This document shows positions 5,255 through 9,341 of a DNA stretch of 9,341 nt, one piece after another. Source of the stretch: Clostridia bacterium (lineage in GTDB: Bacteria; Bacillota; Clostridia; Clostridiales; Clostridiaceae); contig RZYZ01000078.1 in NCBI GenBank assembly GCA_009930125.1, positions 1 through 9,341 of the forward strand. Reading direction: 5' to 3'. Positions within the stretch are counted from its first letter, which is position 1, and every line of letters starts with the position of its first letter. The notes under the pieces are model-generated. The model was not told where the DNA came from, did not search any database, and was given only the letters and a program-made list of their open reading frames with translations. Both the position numbers and the translations under genes were made by a program.

Positions 5255-6498
5255 TTATACACCTTCAACCACTTCAAGAGAACATGCCACTGCATAAGCC
5301 ACGTTCACTGTCACTGCATTTCCTGCCTGTTTGTAGAGCTGGTTATCAGAATTAACAGCCCTTGCTTTTTCAAACATCTCATCAGGAAAACCCTGAAGTC
5401 GAAAACACTCTTTCGGAGTCAATCTTCGAATTCGCAGCCCCTTCGATAAAGTTCCTTGCATGCATTGGGTATCAAGGGTCTGTGCCACCTTTTTGCCTAC
5501 ACGTCCTCTTCTTGTCTTGCTTCCAGGAAATGAAATGTTTATGCTATCCCCTTCTTCTGCTTCAGCATATCCCTTTTTTGTGGCTTCTCTGATGGCCACT
5601 CCGTGACGTTCTTGGGAAGTGAGGGTGAACATAGGCTCGTTGCACTCTTTCATTCTTCTTCCGTTTTGTCTTTTCTCAGCCCTATCCGGTGTTAGAACCG
5701 GGTGGGCTTCTAGAACTGCACTGTTCATTGGCGTGCGGTTGACGATCCCTGCAGTGTACCTTGAGGTTAGGCATCTGGACTCTTTGGTAATCTTCGATTT
5801 TTGCGTGGACTGATCAATGAAATATAGACCCGTCTTGGCCCCAGCTCCACCGGCATTACTGGCAAGAGTGCAGGATATTCCTTCCGTACTCATGACACGA
5901 TACCCCTGCGGACCTGCTATAATTTGCTTAATAGCTGCTCCGTTTTCTCCTTCGACAGGTAATATTTCTCGTCGACCTCTGCTTCTAAGATGTGCGACAA
6001 TAAACACTCGCTCTCTATTTTGGGGGACTCCAAAGTTTTTAGAGTTAAGCACTTGCCACATTGCATCATACCCCGATACCCCGCTTCATCCAGTTCAGAG
6101 AGAACGGTGGCAAAATCGAATCCAGAATTAATTGATAGCAGGTTTTTAACGTTCTCAATGAGTAAGAATGTGGGTTTATCTTCTTCCTTTTTGCCCTTGA
6201 CGAGGTCAATGATGCTGAAATAGATGCCACTTCTTTCTCCTCTAAGTCCCTTTTGCTTTCCGGCAACAGAGATGTCCTGGCATGGGAATCCAAAACACCA
6301 GATCTCTGCATAAGGGATTTCATCTGATTTAAGTTTGGTGACGTCATCCGCAAACCACTCTCCTTTCGTATCAAACATAGCCCTATAGCTTCTAACATCG
6401 TATTTATCATATTCACAAAATCCAATGCACTTATGCCCGGCAAGTTCCAGTCCCAGTCTGAATCCACCAATACCTGCACAGAAATCAAGGAAGTTCAT
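5255..6498 (-). pseudogene. C5-cytosine DNA methyltransferase, frameshifted by an 8-bp tandem duplication
   Basis: Dcm-type enzymes methylate C5 of cytosine in a short DNA target. All motifs are encoded, but in two frames. The first (ATG 6498 to stop 5917, 193 codons) has motif I (FCAGIGGFRLG), catalytic Cys73 in GFPCQDIS and ENV at 115-117. The second has motif VIII (PQNRERVF), motif IX (RRLTPKECFRLQGFPD) and motif X (QAGNAVTVNVAYAV), up to the stop at 5255. The frame is lost at 6068-6083, where CGGGGTAT (minus strand) occurs twice in tandem. Removing one copy gives GYDAMWQVLNS and a continuous 411-residue enzyme, a normal family length. As read, the product lacks the target-recognition domain. 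GGGAG stands before the ATG, which overlaps the ParB-methyltransferase gene by 14 bases. A reversible switch is possible, though two repeats slip rarely. Confidence 0.88.
6068..6083 (-). repeat. 8-bp perfect tandem duplication inside the cytosine methyltransferase gene
   Basis: The plus strand reads ATACCCCG twice without a gap (6068-6075 and 6076-6083). The added eight bases shift the frame exactly where the two methyltransferase halves part, after codon 139. Confidence 0.95.
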
Positions 6499-7753
6499 GC
6501 TCAGCACTCCCTTCCCTGTTAAAATCTTTATATGCAATTTTTTCTCCATCACGAAGGATATATACATCATCATCTGCCCCGACCTGCTCGATGTATCTTT
6601 TTACAATGACTGTAGCATACTTAGGGTCGAGTTCTAGTGTATAGGCGATTCTATCAATCTGTTCACATGCTATGAGTGTAGAACCGCTGCCACCAAATAG
6701 ATCCATGACAATCCCGTTAATTTGGGATGAATTCTTGATGGGGTAGCAAAGAAGCGGCACCGGCTTCATGGTCGGATGTTCACCGTTCTTCTTTGGCTTA
6801 TCGTAGTTCCAAACGGTGGTCTCAGACCTTCCGGTGAACCATCTGTGTTTTCTACCTCTAAGCCATCCGAAGAGAATCGGTTCATGGATCCAGTTGTATG
6901 GACTACGACCTAGAACCAGAGAGTTCTTCTTCCAGATACACACGCCACTTAAGTGGAAGCCCGCTTCAATGAAGGCCCTCCTGAAATTAAGCCCTTCCGT
7001 ATCCGCGTGGAAAACATAAATAGATCCACCTGGTGCAGTATGCTCCGCCATGTTTTTAAAGGCTGCAAGCAGGAAGCTGTAGAAGGTATCATTGTCCTGC
7101 TTATCGTTTTGAATCTTAAGACCGCTGGCACTTTCAAAGTCCACATTGTAAGGTGGGTCCGTCAGGACTAGATTGGCTTTCTTACCATCCATGAGTTTTT
7201 CTACATCTACAGGTTTCGTTGCATCCCCACAAAGAAGACGGTGTCTTCCCAGGAGCCATACGTCTCCCGGCTTTACAAAGGCAGCTTCTTCTAATGCCTT
7301 ATTCACATCGTAATCATCATCAGTGGCGTCCTTATCGTGAACCTGGCTGAAGATATCCTCAATCTCAGCAGCATCAAAACCGGTAAGGGTCACATCAAAG
7401 TCCTGAGCTTCCAGATCTTTAATCAGATCTGCCAGAGCTTCAAACTCCCAATCGCCTGTGACTTTGTTCAGGGCAACATTGAGTGCCTTTTCCCTTTCGG
7501 CGCTCATCTTAACAATGACGCATTCGACTTCCGTGTGACCTTCTGCCACCAGCACCTTGTATCTTTGATGGCCCCCGACAATATTTCCCTTCTCTTCATT
7601 CCAGATGATTGGCTCCACATACCCGAACTCCGACATGGACCTTTTCAGCTTTTCATAAGCTGGATCTCCGGGCTTCAAATCTTTTCTTGGGTTATATTCT
7701 GCCGGATTGATATCCGCTACCGGCACTTTTCTTATAATCATGTCCTGTTTCAT
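6485..7753 (-). CDS. ParB-domain / N6- or N4-type DNA methyltransferase fusion
   Basis: A 422-residue fusion. Residues 5-95 form a ParB/Srx-like domain (NPAEYNPRKDL, then GGHQRYKVL at 60-68), and residues 165-390 a beta-class amino-methyltransferase (PF01555). That class is shown by motif IV, TDPPYNV (198-204), preceding motif I, DLFGGSGST (351-359), with HPTMKPVPL just before motif I. It transfers a methyl group from S-adenosylmethionine to adenine N6 or cytosine N4. No restriction nuclease is adjacent, so it is an orphan enzyme, likely protecting phage DNA from host restriction or marking it. ATG 7753 has GGAGGG seven bases upstream; a start eight codons earlier would lie beside the terminator T-tract and is rejected. 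The end overlaps the cytosine methyltransferase start by 14 bases. All motifs look intact. Confidence 0.93.
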   Translation of the reverse strand: MKQDMIIRKVPVADINPAEYNPRKDLKPGDPAYEKLKRSMSEFGYVEPIIWNEEKGNIVGGHQRYKVLVAEGHTEVECVIVKMSAEREKALNVALNKVTGDWEFEALADLIKDLEAQDFDVTLTGFDAAEIEDIFSQVHDKDATDDDYDVNKALEEAAFVKPGDVWLLGRHRLLCGDATKPVDVEKLMDGKKANLVLTDPPYNVDFESASGLKIQNDKQDNDTFYSFLLAAFKNMAEHTAPGGSIYVFHADTEGLNFRRAFIEAGFHLSGVCIWKKNSLVLGRSPYNWIHEPILFGWLRGRKHRWFTGRSETTVWNYDKPKKNGEHPTMKPVPLLCYPIKNSSQINGIVMDLFGGSGSTLIACEQIDRIAYTLELDPKYATVIVKRYIEQVGADDDVYILRDGEKIAYKDFNREGSAEHELP

Positions 7754-7778
7754 CAGATTCCCTCCGTTTCTTGGCATT

Positions 7779-7808
7779 AAAAAAGCCCTAGACCGAGGTC
7801 TATAGGCT
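7779..7808 (-). terminator. Rho-independent terminator or attenuator before the ParB-methyltransferase gene
   Basis: On the minus strand AGCC..TAGACC pairs with GGTCTA..GGCT around a two-base loop, with a small internal bulge, followed by six T. It would end HNH transcripts, but it also lies just downstream of a possible promoter (7820-7848) and before the methyltransferase start, so it might act as an attenuator. Confidence 0.75.
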
Positions 7809-7819
7809 AAAACTTATAA

Positions 7820-7848
7820 AATATGATAGTAAAACACCTGTATTTCAA
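7820..7848 (-). promoter_or_regulatory. Possible sigma-A-type promoter upstream of the ParB-methyltransferase gene
   Basis: TTGAAA (7843-7848) and CATATT (7820-7825) are 17 bases apart on the minus strand: five and four matches to consensus. The predicted start, near 7813, is only a few bases before the hairpin at 7784-7808. Sequence match only. Confidence 0.4.
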
Positions 7849-8051
7849 GGCCGCAATGAATTCGCTTTGATTGGGTTCCCTGTCTATTCATTGGTCGATA
7901 TATTCCACTATTCATGCGGTTTCCAGGCGATTATCTCCCCTTGAATATTGCGAAGAAAAGTTGGGATATACCCCCCTTGCGATTTTTGCGATTTCTCACA
8001 AAAGACCCTGGCGCGTTGTCGCCCGACCACTTCTGTAGAGATTCAGCCCCC
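7849..8051. other. Non-coding region after the HNH gene with 9-bp tandem repeat and two C6 tracts
   Basis: I see no supported gene here. TTGCGATTT occurs twice in tandem (7977-7994), directly next to a run of six C (7971-7976); another six C end the HNH gene (8047-8052). A possible short stem GGCG/CGCC lies between. HNH genes of cohesive-end phages often lie beside the packaging site, so this may be a cos-like region. That is inference only. Confidence 0.4.
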
Positions 8052-8420
8052 CTACCCCCTCTTGGGTTTCGGATTATTTCCAAATCCTCCATCTTCTTCA
8101 GCAGTCTTCTTGGAGTGACAACTCTTACACAGCGGCTGCCAGTTATTTTTGTTCCAGAAAAGTCTCCGGTCACCACCGTGTGGCCTGATGTGGTCCACCT
8201 CTGTTGCCGGAGTGAATCTTCCTTCTCGCTCACAATGAACACACAGGGGATGCTTCATAAGAAACTCCTTGCTGGTCTTTCTCCACTGGTAGGTGTACAT
8301 TTTTGCAGTCCTGTCGTTCTGAGTCCTAATCATCATCTTCTTATGTTTCTCACAGTATCTATCGTAGGTTAGTGATTGGCACCCAGGATAGTTACAGATG
8401 CTCTTTGGTTTCCAGGGCAT
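8052..8420 (-). CDS. HNH endonuclease
   Basis: A 122-residue phage HNH nuclease. The betabeta-alpha-metal core is EVDHIRPHGGD (H77 in DHI), N93 in NNWQPLC and H102 in CHSKK, with zinc pairs C60-x2-C63 and C98-x2-C101. An extra pair of Cys near the N-terminus (ICNYPGC, and C23 of YCEKH) fits the usual phage form. Such nucleases, encoded near terminase, help it cut concatemers in HK97-like phages. The start ATG 8420 has GGGAGGT at 8428-8434; a GTG three codons earlier is too close to that site. It is the first gene behind the late-promoter-like region, but it is separated from terS by about 6.6 kb of accessory genes, which is unusual. Confidence 0.92.
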   Translation of the reverse strand: MPWKPKSICNYPGCQSLTYDRYCEKHKKMMIRTQNDRTAKMYTYQWRKTSKEFLMKHPLCVHCEREGRFTPATEVDHIRPHGGDRRLFWNKNNWQPLCKSCHSKKTAEEDGGFGNNPKPKRG

Positions 8421-8449
8421 CACTCGCACCTCCCATAATCATTCTTAAA

Positions 8450-8584
8450 AAAGGTATAGAAAAAGCTCCAGTTCATTTACCGGAGCCCTTGTTCTAAGAA
8501 TGCTGCGTTTCCTAAGAATCGAATCGATATAGCTTAGGCGTATGCTACAGCATATAGTATACTTGAAAGTTTTTCTATACCTTT
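8450..8584 (-). ncRNA. Candidate structured leader RNA closed by a perfect 15-bp stem
   Basis: The minus-strand RNA would begin AAAGGUAUAGAAAAA and its 3' part would read UUUUUCUAUACCUUU, an exact 15-bp complement (8570-8584 with 8450-8464). Inside are three hairpins: UAUGC/GCAUA (8541-8554), CCUAAG/CUUAGG with an inner AUCG/CGAU (8511-8538), and GCUCC/GGAGC (8465-8486), followed by U5. A TATAAG box places the transcription start at about 8582, almost the first paired base. I recognise no Rfam-type family. It could be a terminated leader awaiting antitermination, as with the lambda late leader, or a cis-acting antiterminator. A small inverted-repeat element is the alternative. Confidence 0.55.
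8459..8486 (-). terminator. Rho-independent terminator inside the leader
   Basis: On the minus strand the stem GCTCC-GGT / ACT-GGAGC (one mismatch) is followed by TTTTTC. It lies between the regulator and HNH genes. Its T-tract is also one arm of the 15-bp inverted repeat 8450-8584, so the two structures share bases. Confidence 0.75.
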
Positions 8585-8588
8585 ACAC

Positions 8589-8640
8589 CTTATACTCTAG
8601 CACAGGTACCTACTGACATTCACTGACATTTACTGACACA
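8589..8640 (-). promoter_or_regulatory. Probable late promoter with three TGTCAGT repeats
   Basis: On the minus strand TGTCAGT occurs three times at an exact 10-base period (8638, 8628 and 8618 downwards), placing the copies on one face of the helix. TATAAG (8589-8594) lies 18 bases after the last TGTCAG, so the repeats occupy the -35 position where no TTGACA is seen. They overlap the 3' end of the DUF1492-like regulator gene, the likely activator. Confidence 0.65.
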
Positions 8641-9049
8641 TTTTCATCCTTTCGAATTCTTTTAGGGCTTTACCATGAATTCGATACACTGTTCTCGGAT
8701 CATACCCCATGGAAGCTGCAATCTCATCCCATCCTTTTCCGCTAAGGTATCGTAGCTCAAGTAAGAGCTGCTGGTTGATGTCATCCATTTTATTAATGGT
8801 ATCCTGAATGTCTTTCTTGAGATTAACCAATCGATCTATGTCCGCATTGATTTCATGTTCAAGGTCAATGACTTTCACCATGGTTCTTTCCATCTTACTC
8901 TTCTCAATATTCCCACCGGAGATTTTTTCTTTGGTAAAGCTTGATGTGACTTTCATGGCTAGGCTTTTGAGCATCTCCAATTGCTCTAGCTTGCTGTCAA
9001 TCATCCTGTCCAGCCAGACGGCTTGAGATAAATATTCCTTTGCATTCAT
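8630..9049 (-). CDS. Phage sigma-region-4-like transcriptional regulator, DUF1492 type
   Basis: A 139-residue protein. Residues 15-95 are long amphipathic helices, probably a coiled coil (LDRMIDSKLEQLEMLKSLAM, DLEHEINADIDRLVNLKKDI). Residues 100-135 form a helix-turn-helix of the sigma-70 region 4 type: YLSGKGWDEIAASMGYDPRTVYRIHGKAL. Proteins of this shape (DUF1492, ArpU/RinA-like) stand before the packaging genes of many Gram-positive phages and are thought to activate late transcription. ATG 9049 has GGAGG seven bases upstream and shares one base with the upstream stop (TAATG). Its last codons lie inside the TGTCAGT repeats of the presumed late promoter, an arrangement that fits cis-located control. 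That it binds these repeats is inference. Confidence 0.85.
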   Translation of the reverse strand: MNAKEYLSQAVWLDRMIDSKLEQLEMLKSLAMKVTSSFTKEKISGGNIEKSKMERTMVKVIDLEHEINADIDRLVNLKKDIQDTINKMDDINQQLLLELRYLSGKGWDEIAASMGYDPRTVYRIHGKALKEFERMKMCQ

Positions 9050-9279
9050 TAGCGTACCTCCACATCATCTAATAGACTCATCTTCCCTCCGTAATAAAGA
9101 GAAATGATGTTTCTTTTAGTCGAAAGATCCAATGAGTTGATTCTTCTAAAAGCCTTCTTCTGATCCTCGTCTGCTTGAGCTTTGGTCTTAAAGAATGGGC
9201 ACTTATCGCCTTCACACTTCTTGACTGTTAAAACCTTACACTTTCCATGTCTAAATGCAAAGCAATGCTTCTCTATCAT
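9049..9279 (-). CDS. Cys-rich small phage protein of unknown function
   Basis: A 76-residue protein beginning MIEKHCFAFRHGKCKVL. Cys residues at positions 6, 14, 22 and 27 (GKCKVL, KKCEGDKCPFF) suggest a small metal-binding domain; the C-terminal half is helical and charged (QADEDQKKAFRRI, LDLSTKRNIISLYYGG). It is a common neighbour of the DUF1492-like regulator in clostridial phages, with no assigned function that I know. The start at ATG 9279 is chosen because AGGAGGTG lies seven bases upstream; a GTG nine codons earlier has no such site. It is coupled to both neighbours: ATGA with the frame upstream and TAATG with the regulator downstream. Confidence 0.8.
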   Translation of the reverse strand: MIEKHCFAFRHGKCKVLTVKKCEGDKCPFFKTKAQADEDQKKAFRRINSLDLSTKRNIISLYYGGKMSLLDDVEVR

Positions 9280-9341
9280 TTGCTGACACCTCCTATTTCT
9301 GCGCACTCATTTGTAAAATATCTGATGGGTATGTTCCATCT
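9276..9341 (-). CDS. C-terminal end of an unidentified upstream gene (cut by window edge)
   Basis: The minus-strand frame from 9341 reads RWNIPIRYFTNECAEIGG and ends in TGA at 9276-9278, which overlaps the ATG of the Cys-rich gene as ATGA. That overlap and the absence of other stops make a real gene end likely, but 21 codons are too few to name it. Confidence 0.4.
   Translation of the reverse strand, partial: RWNIPIRYFTNECAEIGGVSK

Noticed and set aside
6066..6488. 140-codon minus-strand frame
   Set aside because: It is the wrong frame over the cytosine methyltransferase N-terminus, where motifs I, IV and VI lie in the other frame.
7337..7780. 147-codon open frame on the plus strand
   Set aside because: It is fully antisense to the ParB-methyltransferase, which has all family motifs, and it has no ribosome binding site or recognisable domain.
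7914..8372. 152-codon plus-strand frame and a 103-codon minus-strand alternative frame at 7931-8242
   Set aside because: Both are shadows of the HNH gene, whose zinc and HNH residues fix the true frame; neither shows a domain or start signal.
8450..8584. Small transposable element (MITE) bounded by 15-bp inverted repeats
   Set aside because: No flanking target duplication is visible, and the element begins exactly at the predicted start of a promoter; a structured leader explains more. It is not excluded.
1..9341. CRISPR array, tRNA, rRNA, insertion sequence, integrase or attachment site
   Set aside because: I looked for repeat-spacer periodicity, cloverleaf arms, transposase or recombinase motifs and found none.

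Overview
The window reads as part of a temperate siphovirus-like phage or prophage of a Gram-positive host, most likely a clostridial Bacillota. The reasons are strong AGGAGG-type ribosome binding sites before most starts, moderate GC by eye, and a gene set (P27-type small terminase, Terminase_1-type large terminase, DUF1492-like regulator, HNH nuclease, ParB-methyltransferase, amidoligase) typical of clostridial prophages. Every supported gene lies on the minus strand, so transcription runs from high to low coordinates.

Layout in the direction of transcription. (1) 9341-8630: the tail of an unidentified gene, a Cys-rich 76-residue protein and a sigma-region-4-like regulator (DUF1492 type), tightly coupled by ATGA and TAATG overlaps. 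(2) 8640-8450: three 10-bp TGTCAGT repeats, a TATAAG -10 box and a potential ~135-nt structured leader RNA closed by a perfect 15-bp stem and containing an intrinsic terminator. This looks like a late promoter with a leader. (3) 8420-8052: HNH endonuclease, followed by ~240 nt without a gene that carries a 9-bp tandem repeat and two C6 tracts (G6 on the transcribed sense), a possible cos-type region. (4) 7753-5255: a ParB-domain/DNA methyltransferase fusion and an overlapping C5-cytosine methyltransferase gene that is frameshifted by a perfect 8-bp tandem duplication. (5) 5226-1588: an accessory cassette with an amidoligase, a gamma-glutamylcyclotransferase-like protein, two small genes that each carry an in-frame stop, a protein I interpret as a catalytically dead paralogue of the amidoligase, a 62-residue protein and a zinc-ribbon protein. 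Three transcription units of this cassette are preceded by the same ~44-bp element (invariant core TTTAGAGTGATATATG, with TTGC at fixed spacing). (6) 1458-1: small and large terminase subunits, the latter running off the left edge.

How the parts may work together (inference): the DUF1492-like protein would switch on the late promoter inside its own 3' end. The transcript would pass the leader terminator and run through HNH and the methyltransferases towards terminase. The amidoligase cassette between HNH and terminase has its own repeated promoter-like elements and terminators, so it may be expressed separately. An amidoligase, a cyclotransferase and an inactive amidoligase paralogue together suggest a peptide or protein modification system that I cannot assign to a described pathway. 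Three broken genes within about 3.2 kb (TAG, TAA and frameshift) suggest that this accessory part is decaying or phase-variable, whereas the terminase, HNH and ParB-methyltransferase frames look intact.
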